From Gracilariopsis chorda (Eukaryota; Rhodophyta; Florideophyceae; Gracilariales; Gracilariaceae), in contig NBIV01000095.1 of assembly GCA_003194525.1 (NCBI GenBank), forward strand, positions 1 to 64,000: a stretch of 64,000 nucleotides of DNA. Direction: 5' to 3'. Positions 10,061 through 21,668 of the stretch are shown here, in pieces. The notes below the pieces were generated by a model. The model was not told where the DNA came from, searched no databases, and worked only from the letters and a program-made list of their open reading frames with translations. Every line of letters starts with the position of its first letter. The first letter of the stretch is position 1. The position numbers were made by a program, and so were the translations under genes.

Positions 10061-13000
10061 ATGCCCCCCAACCCTTCGCAGAGAGATGATTCCTTTTCAT
10101 GGGCAATCGAGCAGTTCATTCGAGCCAACCAGCTGATGAATGCAATCGATGCAGACAGAAGACCTGTAATCGAAGAAGCCATTGCATGTTATCGAAACGT
10201 ACTTCAGGTTGTGACACGGGAGGGAAATCCAGAAGCCTGGGCGCTTGTCCAAATGAACCTAGGAGAGGCATTTGCATTTCGCATTGGAGATGATCGGTGC
10301 CGGAATGTGGAGAATGTGATAGAGTGCTATGAGAAAGCACTGGAAGTGTGGACGAAGGAAGCAGCGCCGCTGGATTGGGCAAGGGTGCAAATGACCCTGG
10401 GGAACGCATTGCGATATCGCATTGGAGGTGATCGAAGCCGGAATGTGGAGAATGCGATAGAGTGCTATGGGAAAGCACTAGAATCGTTGACTAAGGAAGC
10501 AGCGCCGCTGGACTGGGCCAAATTGCAAATGAACCTGGGGATCGCATTTACAGATCGCATTGGAGGTGATCGGAACCAGAATGTGGAGAATGGGATAGAG
10601 TGCTATGAGAAAGTACTGGAGGTTTGGACGAAGGACGCCGCGCCGCTGAATTGGGCAACTGTGCAAATGAACCTGGGGAACGCATTGCAAAATCGCATTG
10701 CAGGTAATCGGGGCCGGAATGTGGAGAATGCGATAAAGTGCTATGAGAAAGCACTGGAAGTGTGCACTAAGGAAGCAGCGCCGCTGGATTGGGCAAAAGT
10801 GCAAGTGAACCTGGGGAACGCATTGCGAAATCGCATTGGAGGTAATCGGGGCCGGAATGTGGAGAATGCGATAAAGTGCTATGAGAAAGCACTGGAAGTG
10901 CGGACGAAGGAAGCAACGCCACTGGGCTGGGCAACTGTGCAAATGAACCTGGGGATCGCATTTACAGATCGCATTGGAGGTGATCGGTGCCGGAATGTGG
11001 AGAATGCGATAGAGTGCTGTGGGAAAGCACTGGAAGTGTGGACTAAGGAAGCAGCGCCACTGGATTGGGCAAAAGTGCAAATGAACCTGGGGAGCACATT
11101 GCGAAATCGCATTGGAGGTATTCGGGGCCGGAATGTGGAGAATGCGATAAAGTGCTATGAGAAAGCACTGGAAGTGTGCACTAAGGAAGCAGCGCCGCTG
11201 GATTGGGCAAAAGTGCAAGTGAACCTGGGGAACGCATTGCGAAATCGCATTGGAGGTAATCGGGGCCGGAATGTGGAGAATGCGATAAAGTGCTATGAGT
11301 AAGCACTGGAAGTGCGGACGAAGGAAGCAACGCCACTGGGCTGGGCAACTGTGCAAATGAACCTGGGGATCGCATTTACAGATCGCATTGGAGGTGATCG
11401 GTGCCGGAATGTGGAGAATGCGATAGAGTGCTGTGGGAAAGCACTGGAAGTGTGGACTAAGGAAGCAGCGCCACTGGATTGGGCAAAAGTGCAAATGAAC
11501 CTGGGGAGCACATTGCGAAATCGCATTGGAGGTATTCGGGGCCGGAATGTGGAGAATGCGATAAAGTGCTATGAGAAAGCACTGGAAGTGTGGACTAAGG
11601 AAGCAGCGCTGCTGGATTGGGCAAGAGTGCAATTTAACCTTGGGATGTCTCTTTTTTTCCGATTTTGTGATGGCACTAGTGATGCCGAACATGCACAAGT
11701 GTACCTGCGCAATGCGCTCACGGTTATATCGAAGGAGTCCAATCTGTTGGTTTTCCTGAGAGTGAGCTTTGAAGTGGCCAGAGTTTCGGCCGCAGAAGGA
11801 TCTTCGGATGAGACGAGATCAGCAGCGGGGGATACGCTGAAGGCGCTGGAATACGTCAAGTCTCTTACGGGAGCAGGTTTGTTACATGTACGGACTGTGG
11901 ATGAAGATTACGCTGCTCTGGCGGGCATACTTGCAACGTCGTACTTAAGCGACGGGGATTACCACATGGCTCTGGAGAGGTTTGATCGCTTCAAAGCTTC
12001 TTTGCTATTGGGGTTTCTGTCCGAGGGGGTAGGAATCGCTCGGCGACTGTCTGGAGATTTGGATCGTTTCGATAGTTTACGAAACAGGTATCGCATGCTG
12101 AAGCACAAACTCGACCTGGCCTCTGGAAAGCTGGAATTTGACTTGGTCTTGACCGAGTTGAATGATGTGAAACAGAACATTGATGACATTGTAGCCGTCA
12201 TCAACAAGCAGAACTCCATTACGGATGCGCTACCCGTGTCTTCGAGGGAAATGGTCGAGTTCTTGGACCGAAGCAAAGCAATCGCAATTGTGCTCTTCTT
12301 CGCACCACGGAAAGAAATGATGAAAGTTAGGGATTTTTCAGAGTTCCTACACACGTTCTCCGTTTGGAATGGGGAACTTAGATTACACGAGGGGGAACTG
12401 AGCTACTCTGACAGAAGAATAGGCTTGGATGAAGGGCATGTCCAACAGATAGGGAATTTTGTGTCTAAGATTTTTCGTGCGCACCATTTTGAGAACGCAC
12501 CAACCCGGCTCGTCGTCGTTCGTCATCGTCACCTGCACGCAATTCCTTTCGCTGCGCTCCGGATTCAGATCGATGAGTCTGGAAGGGAGGGCAAATATCT
12601 GGGAGATGTGTTCACCTGAGGTATCTGGATGGTGCCGAGCCTCTCCATTGCGGTACGGGTTGATGAGAGAGGAGTCGCCAGCAAGCCGTTGAAAGAGTGT
12701 GAGATCGTATCCGCAACGTGTCCCACAGTACGTCTGCGACCTCAGCACGAAGAAGTGATGCAAAAGATTGGGTTCGGCGGTAGATCACATGTACACATCG
12801 CTCATCCATGCCCACCGCATAGCGAAATCATGTCGCGCCGCGAGTTGAAGACTTGCGATATTTTGCACTTGACATGCCACGGCACCTTTGCAGGAGGAAC
12901 AGAAACTGCAGCAGCGCACCTAAACCCCTCAGAAGTAGTGAATGCAACAGGACTGAGTTTTGGTACCGGAGACGAAGCGCTGTTAAACATGGCTGATATT

Positions 13001-13420
13001 TGGGGTATGCGTCTCAGAAACTGCACGTTAGCCACGGTGGTTGCGTGTTCCGGGGCTGCGGTGGACGTTTTGTCTCGAAGTGATGAGAGTTTGAGTATCG
13101 GAACGGCGTTACTGGTGGCTGGCGCGCGAAACGTGGTGTGTACTCTGTGGCCTGTTCATGAGCTCTCAGCTGCTGCGATAATGTCGAAATGCTACGAGAA
13201 GCTATGCGCTGCTGCCGTAGACGGAGATGTGGATGTATCCAACATATCTGCGTTTCTTGGAGAAGCCCAATCGTGGTTTCGAGACTTAACTGATTCTGAG
13301 TACTTCGACGTATTGGACCGCTTTGATCCTGATGACAAGCTTACCGGTTTGGATAACAAAGACATCCTTGCGTGGGCACCTTTCGTGGTGATAGGCCCGC
13401 CGCCATGGTATTCGCAATAG
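10061..13420 (+). pseudogene. TPR-repeat protein with C-terminal CHAT (caspase-like) protease domain
   Basis: A single frame of 1120 codons from ATG 10061 to TAG 13420, interrupted only by an in-frame TAA (11300-11302) and TGA (12617-12619). After a ~40-residue leader come about ten 46-residue TPR-type units (core NLGNALRNRIGG, then NVENAIKCYEKALEV). A helical linker (~11650-12350) follows, then a CHAT domain of the separase/caspase clan. The candidate catalytic His is in LTCHG (codon 12878-12880) and the Cys in VACSG (codon 13046-13048), followed by the typical AGARNVVCTLWPV segment. CHAT proteases cut partner proteins, and the TPR array usually recognises the ligand; the target here is unknown. 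The unit pattern resembles TPR-CHAT proteins of cyanobacteria and algae. Both catalytic residues remain although the frame is cut upstream of them, so the stops look recent. Confidence 0.85.
10710..11537 (+). repeat. 414-bp tandem duplication inside the TPR array
   Basis: The block from about 10710 to 11123 is repeated immediately at about 11124-11537. The period is exactly 414 bp, which is three 46-residue units. Where compared base by base, the copies differ at one site in the first third: AAA in copy 1, TAA in copy 2 at 11300-11302, which creates the first premature stop. Confidence 0.85.
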
Positions 13421-14508
13421 TACCCTTCGTAAATGGTCTAGATATGTAGTACAGTATGGGGCTCGAGGCGACGATGGGACGCGTTCTGGAGCCGTTTGTT
13501 CCTCGTTCCAGTGGCGCAGGACGCATTCAACACCTGCTGCCATAAAATCGTAGGGTCTACAGCGCAGAGCAAGCACTCCGAATTTTTGAATATTATTTTC
13601 ATCGGTTTAAGATTTGGCAGAACAGGCTTTCTTGCCTTGCTGGCACCGGAACGGCGAGATGGCTGGTCCATCGCATCTTACTGCGCTGCGTGGCACCAGC
13701 AATTCAGTGCACAGTGCAAGCGATAGCCTGCGATGGAGAGGGCTGGGACAGAAAGGACAGAGAGGAGCGCTTCGGCGCAGTTGGAGCAAACGGGCTGGTG
13801 CAGCCACTTCGCAGCGGACTCAGTCGGCTGCGACGCGACCACCGCCGACCGCCGCCGGCGACAAGGCTGCATGAGTGTGCGCTTAAGCCTGCAAAAGAAT
13901 TATTCTTCCGCGTTCCTCGAAATCCTACTGAAATATTCAAACGGAGCCAACCTCCAAACGCATGCTTCGTCGCGCCGTCCGCATCCTTGAACAACTCCGG
14001 AAAGCACATCGGCCACCGCCGTACAACATAACTTTACGTCCCCATCTCGCAGCAAGTGAACCCCAGTCGTGTTGATACGCCAGCGACGAATTGAACAGTA
14101 GCGATGAGCAACATGCCTCCATGCACTGCCTCATCTCAAAGAGACAATACCACATACCCAGGCACCTTTCTTGAATCAATACAGTACTCTTATCAGAAGG
14201 CGTTCAAAAGCTCTCGACCTCGCTCTTACTGCCGATATACATCAGCCAAGAGACCTTTTTCGTACAAGTCCTTGTACGTCTCGATTGCAGCTTCGTACTG
14301 ACACACACTGGTCCAGTAGCTCTCCCATACTCTCCTTTCAGGCACCGACAAGCGCTCCTTTGAAGCGGCATGCCCCACACCCTAACGATATCACGCAACA
14401 GAACGATATCAACTAACTACGAGTCTTCCACCGTTTTGTTCTGTGCTGACCTGCACTTCTTGCCTCCTGCTTGCTCATATAAGGGCAACTAGCTGCACTT
14501 AACGCAAT
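13421..14508. other. No convincing gene
   Basis: Many overlapping short frames on both strands at 13600-14030 reflect a local GC-rich, stop-poor patch (about 13690-13880) rather than a gene. No motif is recognised. Confidence 0.5.
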
Positions 14509-15720
14509 TTGCATTCGATAAAGCTATATCTGCCCGCACAACCTAGTTTTCGCGCGACGCCCAACACAGCGTCGCTCGTGGCCTCTACTCCCAGATTGCT
14601 GCAGTTTCCTGTCACACTAAAGAAAGACGCAGTTGGTTATGAGCTTCAGAAGGATGGTGGTCAGAGTAATTCCTGCACTCGCAACACTGTGTCTCGCAGG
14701 GCACTAGTTGAGCTCTCCGGCGAGAAGCTGGACCCTTCCGTCTTCGATGTTGCCAATGCGTTCGTTATCGATGTCGAAGACTGGGAGAAGCACTGCCCAG
14801 CGGTTCAGCCTGTAGATGAGGCCGATGACATGCTCTTTTACGTCAGTGATGAAGTTTCCGTGAATGGAAGCCAGGTCTATTTGGTCATGTCCATTGTGTC
14901 TGGCGCCGCGATTGCTCCCGAGATTGAAATTGACGCTAGCGAGAATCCCGCGTTTGTCAACGCTCTTCCGAACACAGTCGTCTTTAGAGACAGCCTGATG
15001 TACGCCACCACAACCTCTCTTTGTTGTCCACCTCACGAAACTTGATGTTCATAGATTCCCTTCGGGTTGCAACCAGCCCGACAATTTCTAATAACACCAA
15101 AGTCAACCTGTTCACTGGCGCCGTGTTGTAAGTCGGTGCATCCCTATCGGCTAACCTGAGCAAGTTCAAGGTCAAGCGTCTGTTTTAGGCTGAGGTCCAG
15201 TGGGAACAAATTCTCAATACTCGTCTAGAATCCCAACTGAGTGAACGCCGCATTCACCGATGTGAGAAGTGGTGAAATTGACAGTCGTCCAATTCCCAAG
15301 GTCTGGCTTTTCCGTGAAGATTGTGTTCGATGGTCGCATCTGTGCTGGGGCCTTCGGCAGAAGTAGACTGGGTTGCTGACGTAGAAATTGACGCTGCAAT
15401 CGAGGCTGGCATCCGTGCGTCACGCGAATTGAAGCAGCGTGTGACAGCTCACATCATCCTACCGCGTTTCAACTGGAAGGACTTGCTGCCTTCAAAAAAA
15501 TGTAGCTGGTAGCTCCACCTTCACGGTCAACGACGAGCTGAATGCGGAAGCCAGCATAAATGGGTTCATTGGTGTGTGCCCAACTGTTCGTGTTGAATTT
15601 ACTCTTGGCAAGGAAGGTATCGAAGGGAACATCGGAGCCATAATGCGTTTGGAGGTGGACACTCGCATCAAGAACCCAGCGTACGCGGCGTGCACCGGTA
15701 GTGGTTCATAAGATTGGGAA
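14509..15720 (+). pseudogene. Decayed gene of unknown function
   Basis: A 178-codon frame (14509-15045) is followed by further plausible coding pieces in shifted frames: about 15340-15510 (acidic, VEIDAAIEAGIRASRELKQR) and about 15510-15710 (TFTVNDELNAEASINGFIG and on to ACTGSGS). All share an acidic, Val/Ala/Ile-rich, beta-strand-like composition, which suggests one interrupted protein. No signal peptide or catalytic motif is visible and I do not recognise a family. A further frame at 15714-16112 begins with a short hydrophobic stretch and could be a downstream part or chance. Confidence 0.35.
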
Positions 15721-16112
15721 TTGCAGCAATTGTTTTAGGTGTCGTGGTGCACTCAAAATCAAGAGCAAATATCGTTCAGTTGGTCGAGAATGGCCGTGTA
15801 CACAAAGAGAAGGTGGTCATCGGTTACCTTTTCGAGACTCGCTTTGGAACTCTTTGCGCCGCTCCGGCAACATGCGCAGCTGCACTGCCCGAATCTACGT
15901 CCGTCACCCCGCCCTCCCGGTTGCCACCGCCGTTCTTCCACGAAAAAGTGCTCGAAGGATATTTAAGCGTCTCTAGAAAGTGCATTTTCTTCCTCAAATC
16001 TTGTCAATCTTGTGGCGCGTATATCCAATGCAGTACCAGCAGGTGCACCCCAGGCCACCGCCCGTTAATACTGTTTCTGGAATCCGATTCCAGTCCATGC
16101 TCTCTGGATTGA

Positions 16113-17109
16113 GCCGAGGGTCACTCAAATCGCAATTCAAACTGACCACTCGTGAAAGTTTTGAACAGTAACTCTAATACAGTTCAAGCACATATCCAAC
16201 TATCTAACTGTGAGAATCGATAATCTGCAGTGTCATTTTAACTTTTGACCAGTAAAGTATGGGTCTCAGATACCAGTCTTTTTGCAGAAACAAAAAGGTA
16301 GCCTCACACTATCGGAACTAAGAAGCCAGTGATCGTAACACGATTGCTGCAAATGGGAGGGATGGAACCAACGGTACGTTTAGCCGATATATCGAGCCGA
16401 GAAAGCGTCTACCCTTCGCATGTATTTGACTAGGGGAACGTAGCATACAATACGGATTCTCGTACAGATCCTCGCGTTTCTAGTATGATACAGCAGGTTA
16501 GGTTGCTAGCATTGCCAAGGATTTAAGACAACTACTGCTAGATTGCCAACCCTTCGCACTTTGATGAGAAACTGTGTGCCCCGGTCTTCGGTCTTTTACG
16601 GAGTGTAAGCGCGCTTGTTGTCGACAGCATTGCTGGACTGGCGAGTACGCTGCGAGAGCTTCGATGGAATACCCAATCCACCAATGATCCCGGCCATCCA
16701 GCAATGCTCCGTTCAGACGGTTCCACACGGGGCAGACTTCTAGGCTGGAACCCACGGAACCCCCAGCTACCGTGCAGCAGCGTTCGGCGGTTCTATTTAT
16801 CCGTCTACACGTGTATCAGAGACATGACCTCAGGTCGTAATTTTCCAGCGCTGCGAGTCGAGCAAGCGCCCTGGTTGACACATCCAGGGCGACGTTGCGC
16901 CCCTTCCAAGCGTCTACGTGAAGAGCTTAAAGCCTGTTCGCTCAGTTCGAGACGAAAGCCTGAGCGTTTCGTGGTTACGATTACGTATTCGCAATCACAC
17001 GTAATTCTCGCCCACCATTTCAACCACGTCCACCACAACTCTATCAGTCACAGCCGGTTCGACTCGCCCTTGTTCTTATTCGCCATCTCCAACACGTCTC
17101 GATTCTCTG
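16113..17109. other. No convincing gene
   Basis: Frames at 16498-16755 (minus) and 16704-17117 (plus) have no recognisable content and overlap each other. The stretch directly upstream of 17110 would be the promoter of that gene. Confidence 0.5.
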
Positions 17110-18060
17110 ATGGATAGACAACGATCTCTCAACCCGGAGGATACCCTCTACAATTGCCTTAGTCACTTCATGTCAGCAAACGCAATCTTTCCCCCACTCA
17201 ATGATAGCGACATCGATGTTTTTGACATCGTGAACATTCGAGCTACGGGTCCACGAGGCAACATGCTGGAATTCACAGACGTTTCCTTGTGCGACGTGCT
17301 TTCGCCCGGTGAGAGACATGAACTTAAGGATAGAATTAAGAATGGAGAGCCTTTCGTAAATGAGAAACGTCTGTCTGCCATATCCAACTGGTCGGTGGAT
17401 GCAAAGGTCGCAGTTGAGCATATTCTGGGATCTCATGGTTCTTCATTCGCCGCGGCACAAGGGAAATTCGTTGATCTCGCAGTTGTCGACGAAGCGAAGA
17501 AATCTGCAGGCCGCGGCATAACACGTCTCATCCAGCAAAAGGTGCACAAGTACTTTGCAAGTCTCATTACGGAAACGTCGCTCGACTCGCACATTCGAGA
17601 AAGATTTTTGATCGGTGTCATCACCGGTGTCATCACCGGCAAACTCGAAGCCATCACGGAACGCACCTCATCCGCACAAATGGCGGCGAACACCACCGTC
17701 AATGCCGCTAATGCCAGTCTCGCTGGTACAGCAACTACTGTACGCAGGGTAGGGCTATACGGCAGAGGCGTAATAGGCGTCAAAATGGTTTGCTTTCTTG
17801 TGCAATGTGATGTGAAGACTGAGAGGTATAGGATATCTAAGGCTATACCCGTTATCCGAGGGGATGAGGAACGCTTTAGGATATCTCGTAGGTTCTTAAA
17901 CGGCGGCAGGGGTCTAAGAAATCTATTGTGGATTTCCCGCCGGGGTAGTTATCTTTTTGCGGCGTGCCATGTGACTGACGCCAATGATCAGATTCTCGAC
18001 AATGAGACAAGAGTGACGTTTAAAAGGCTGACGACGGAATGCGGCACAATGCCCAGTTGA
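17110..18060 (+). CDS. Unknown 316-residue protein, apparently intact
   Basis: One of the few long uninterrupted frames, ATG to TGA. The N-terminal ~130 residues are acidic with helical character. Around residue 170 a short repeat reads GVITGVITGK, followed by an Ala/Thr-rich low-complexity segment (residues ~190-215). The C-terminal ~90 residues are basic and beta-rich and contain a repeated RYRISK / RFRISR element. No membrane segment or enzyme motif is seen and the family is not recognised. Its integrity, next to so many broken genes, makes it a candidate for a live host gene or a recently acquired one. Confidence 0.5.
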   Translation: MDRQRSLNPEDTLYNCLSHFMSANAIFPPLNDSDIDVFDIVNIRATGPRGNMLEFTDVSLCDVLSPGERHELKDRIKNGEPFVNEKRLSAISNWSVDAKVAVEHILGSHGSSFAAAQGKFVDLAVVDEAKKSAGRGITRLIQQKVHKYFASLITETSLDSHIRERFLIGVITGVITGKLEAITERTSSAQMAANTTVNAANASLAGTATTVRRVGLYGRGVIGVKMVCFLVQCDVKTERYRISKAIPVIRGDEERFRISRRFLNGGRGLRNLLWISRRGSYLFAACHVTDANDQILDNETRVTFKRLTTECGTMPS

Positions 18061-18788
18061 CTGAAAGCACCCCAACCAGACGGAGATGGAAATTAATATG
18101 ATAGGGTCTGGAAGGACTTTGGGGGCGTTGCTGGGCGCGATTTGTGGAATATGGACGGGCCCACCGTTCTGCCAAAAGAAGAAAATGAGCTCAGTCCTTT
18201 TCATATAGGAACAGATCTCAGGGGCTTAGCGGGCATTGAAACGGATGAGTATTTTCGGTGGATGTCGACTGGTGACATTCAGACCGAGAGTCAAGTAGGG
18301 ATAGAACCCAGTGCGAGTGGCGCTGCGTCCGCATGAGTGCGAGAAGGGTTTGTATAGCGAGGTAGTGGAAACAGACGTGCGCTGCTGGGTCCCGCTCGCA
18401 ATCCTTCTCACGGTTCAGCAGCAGCTTCAGTCTGGCTTTCACTGTCGATTGCGGTTTCATGTTTTCCTCCTTAGGAGCGTAACACCATTAGACGCAAGAC
18501 ACTGAAATGTCGTTTGTGTTCGTAATACTAGCCGCTGCATCAGTTGCTCCCTTCCCTGCGAACTTGCTCTATACTTGTGTGGCTTCTAACGATAGTACCG
18601 TAAACCCAGAAAAAAACGACGTCACGACGGCCTTTGTGACAAGGGTTGCACCTGAACAGATAACCAAGCCCCCTCAATAGAAGTATAACCATACACCTCA
18701 AGTGACAGCGGCACCTCTAAAATCGGCGGTGTCGCGAATGAAGTGAAAGAGTGCAAATGGGTGCGATGAATACCCGTTTTTGCGTATC
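18061..18788. other. No gene seen; flank of Harbinger copy A
   Basis: Short frames only. The last three bases before the element plus its first flank base give the AGT target-site copy at 18789-18791. Confidence 0.5.
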
Positions 18789-19067
18789 AGTGCGTTATTC
18801 CTGATTAGCATTTTGTGTCGCACACAAAGTCCATGAAAACATTGCCAGCAATGATACCACATATTAGGAAGAGAGCATTTGTGTACTCGCATTTTTCATG
18901 CGAACACGGATTAGAACACGCTCAACTGCCGAGGGCACAGATTAGCAAGCTTTCAAAATCGGGGCAATTCAGATCGTGCGACGGCTCACGATGCAGACTT
19001 GACGGCTTTCTGCACCTTAACAGCACATGTTTAGCCGTTACCGTCCCCTCTTCTTTACATCGTCGCC

Positions 19068-20234
19068 ATGCTCCGCATTCTCCTCCTTTGCCTCTCCAAA
19101 AGCAATCGACTGCGCCAAATCGACAACGACCCCTTCCGCCACCACATCTCGGCAACTGCGCGACGCCGTCGCGACAGACGTATCCCTCGGGTAGCGCTAC
19201 AGGATTCACATTCATCTCCGTTTATGACTCTATTCCTGTCGGGTAATGATCAAGCTCTTATCACACTCACTGGTTTCGATCATAATGCCTTCGATTATAT
19301 TCTAAACAAGTTCGCGCCACTTTACGGTATATACTCCCCGTACTCTATCACTGGGATGGTAACTCGCCTCCAGCGCCCCGCACGAAGACCGAGATCGCTG
19401 ACGGCTTTGCAATGTCTCGGTCTGGTGCTGAGTTGGGGCAGGACGCGAGGGTCTACCATGGTCTTGTGTATGTTGTTCGGCATATCAGCATCGGTATGCT
19501 CGCTGTTTCTTCGTTTCGGGAGGCGACTTGTGTTGCGGTCATTGAAGGATGATGATAACGCAGCTGTCAGAATGCCAACAGCTGAGGAAATAGAGGCCTT
19601 TCAAAATGCATTCTCTGCCAAATACTCTACCCTAGGTGATGTTTATGCTGTAGCAGATGGTTTGAAGCTTTACTTGGAGCAATCTGGGGACTGCGTAATT
19701 CAGAATATGTTCTATAATGGATGGAAGCATGATCATTACGTCGGCAACGTCTTCGTGTTTGCTCCAAATGGATGCATCATTGCATGCGCAACAAACGCTC
19801 CAGGAGCCATGCATGACTCTACTATAGCTGAATGGGGAAACATTTATTCGAAACTAGAGGCCTGCTACGAAAACTACGAAGGGAGATGTGTCGTGGACTC
19901 CGCTTTTTGTAAGGGACAGTACCCATTTCTTATTAAGTCTGCACAGGATCATTTCAGCTCGGCTGTTTACGCTTCAGATGTCGTGCGTATGCGTCAAGCA
20001 ACGTCTGCAAGGCAGGCATCCAAATGGGGAATGCGTGGATTTCAGTGAACTTTTCCTCGCCTCAAGGACCGAATGCCGTACGAGGAGAGAGGCGAACGTA
20101 AGCTAATTTTACTTTCAGTGGTTCGGCTATTCAACCTTCGGGCAAGACTGGTGGGGATTAATCAAATCTTATCATCTTATATGCCACACATGGGCGTAGA
20201 AGCAAACCATCTATTGTTCTCTATGAATCCGTAA
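19068..20234 (+). pseudogene. PIF/Harbinger DDE transposase, copy A (inactivated)
   Basis: About 388 codons from ATG 19068. The DDE core shows the first Asp in VADGLKLYLEQ and the second in VVDSAFCKG. The third acidic residue should lie in ASEWGM, as copy B has it, but here the codon at 20022-20024 is AAA (Lys). An in-frame TGA (20046-20048) follows, where copy B reads Gly. The conserved frame goes on to TAA 20232-20234. The enzyme would cut and paste the element with its partner. With the catalytic Glu gone and the tail cut, this copy should be inactive. An overlapping frame at 18815-19246 is a shadow. Confidence 0.88.
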
Positions 20235-20240
20235 AACAAG

Positions 20241-21668
20241 CTACTTCTTGACCAGCGACATCATCAACATCTCCATCATACGTTCATGTCGCTTGGTCTC
20301 TTCCTGCCGAATTGCTCGCTCCTCTGCCCGCTGCGCCGCTTTTTCTTTCCTCTCTTCCTCTCGTTCGGCCTCCCGTCGAAGGCGCTCTTCACGCTGTTCC
20401 TGTCTCCATTTCTTTTCTTCCTCACGCTCTATAGATCTCATCGCCTTGTCGTCGTCCCGCCTCGCCTGATCCTGCATCATCTGTAGCTTGTAAAGCTCAA
20501 TCAGGTCAGCACTCGAGCTTTTTGGCGTCTCTTTTGCCCCCCTCTTACGCACGATAGGGCGTGCACTGGAAGGGCTCGGTGATTTTAGGGGGGTCTTCTC
20601 GCGCGCGCCGTCTGCTGAATGCAGTACTTCTGCGCCGCTAGGGCCGTCATCGAAAGGATTAGTCTCCGGCTCCTCGTCGCCTGAATCAAATGCACAAAGG
20701 ATATCATCCGAATCTTCACCTTCCCCGATGTCCGCACGTTCTGTCATACTGTAACGAATACGTTTAGCTTTATCAACATCTAGAGGAATGGTAGGATCCC
20801 CAGTTGGGATCCTGCGGCGATGAAGAGAGGCAAATTTACGCTTCAAGCTGTCCACGGTGCGCTTATACTCGGGGTATCTTTCCGAAGGAAGCCGGACGAT
20901 ATGGTCCCATTCCTCCTTAGAGAGCGGTAAATGTTCTTCTAGAAGCTCCAGTAAATTGTCTACTTCCTGCCTTGAAAATCCCGAGCCGCGCCCCCAACTC
21001 TTCTCGATCGTCTTCCTCCTCTTACGAATTCCACCCACTACCCTCGAAGCCGACTTTCGGCCACCTCTCTGCTGCCGTGCAGCAGCATGAGAGGGTACAG
21101 TTCTCGTCGCTGCGGCCTCGGAGAAAGTGGTGGAGAGGTTCCGGCGCGTTGGTGGGGATGTGCTAGTTGCAGCGGAATCGGGCGGAAAAGACGGCAATGC
21201 ACCTTGCGCGTGAGGCATAGGCGTCTCGGAGGAAGGCTGGGATGGCGATGCGGAGCGAACTTGCGGCAGAGTCGTGACCGAAGGGCTTCGGTGACGTGAC
21301 AGAGAAGCTTGTGTTCTCCCGGGGTTGCATTCCAAAGAGCGTTGTACGGAGAGCGGAGCCGATATGAAAGGAGGAGAGGGAAGTGGTGGGGGCTCAGGGA
21401 AGCTCTCCGAAGGATCGTCGAGCGGGGGTTGTGCGTAGGCGGTGTCTTGACCGGTGGGTGGGGCAGGGGCAAAATCCGCTTGGCCGGAAGAAGTCATTCT
21501 GCACGTGCAAGGAGGTGCCCGGCGGGAGGTAGTCGGTGTTGGAAGGGGGGTAGGCGAAGGTTGGTGGACACAGCTGGCACAAAAAGTGGCGAGTGGGAAT
21601 TTGTGTACAGCACAAATCAACCTCGCACGTGGGCGAGCGCCAACCACGGAGAAAAAATGCGCATACAT
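20241..21668 (-). CDS. Harbinger partner protein, SANT/Myb-like with charged coiled coil
   Basis: 475 residues, uninterrupted. Residues ~50-220 are Pro/Ser-rich and disordered. A basic patch (GGRKSASRVVGGIRKRRKT) precedes a SANT/Myb-like block with FSRQEVDNLLELLEEHLPL, EEWDHIV and RTVDSLKRKFASLH, ending in the PTGDP signature often found after this domain. Residues ~385-470 form an extreme Glu/Arg coiled coil. In PIF/Harbinger elements this protein binds DNA and brings the transposase to the nucleus and ends. It converges on the transposase with 6 bp between stop codons. It is intact here, whereas in copy B it is broken. Confidence 0.85.
   Translation of the reverse strand: MYAHFFSVVGARPRARLICAVHKFPLATFCASCVHQPSPTPLPTPTTSRRAPPCTCRMTSSGQADFAPAPPTGQDTAYAQPPLDDPSESFPEPPPLPSPPFISAPLSVQRSLECNPGRTQASLSRHRSPSVTTLPQVRSASPSQPSSETPMPHAQGALPSFPPDSAATSTSPPTRRNLSTTFSEAAATRTVPSHAAARQQRGGRKSASRVVGGIRKRRKTIEKSWGRGSGFSRQEVDNLLELLEEHLPLSKEEWDHIVRLPSERYPEYKRTVDSLKRKFASLHRRRIPTGDPTIPLDVDKAKRIRYSMTERADIGEGEDSDDILCAFDSGDEEPETNPFDDGPSGAEVLHSADGAREKTPLKSPSPSSARPIVRKRGAKETPKSSSADLIELYKLQMMQDQARRDDDKAMRSIEREEEKKWRQEQREERLRREAEREEERKEKAAQRAEERAIRQEETKRHERMMEMLMMSLVKK

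Noticed and set aside
10478-11698. 406-codon minus-strand frame full of Cys/His/Pro repeats
   Set aside because: It is the antisense shadow of the TPR repeat array; its periodicity equals the 46-residue unit of the real gene on the plus strand.
3238-13420. Reassigned stop codon explaining in-frame stops
   Set aside because: TAG, TAA and TGA all occur inside frames and all also end frames; paired Harbinger copies show sense codons at the stop positions of the other copy. Mutation is simpler.
13600-14031. Several overlapping ORFs on both strands
   Set aside because: They sit in one GC-rich, stop-poor patch with no motif; coding in all frames at once is implausible.
18815-19246. 143-codon ORF at the start of Harbinger copy A (also 50664-51095 in copy B)
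   Set aside because: It overlaps the true transposase start in another frame and has no Harbinger homology; shared between copies only because the DNA is shared.
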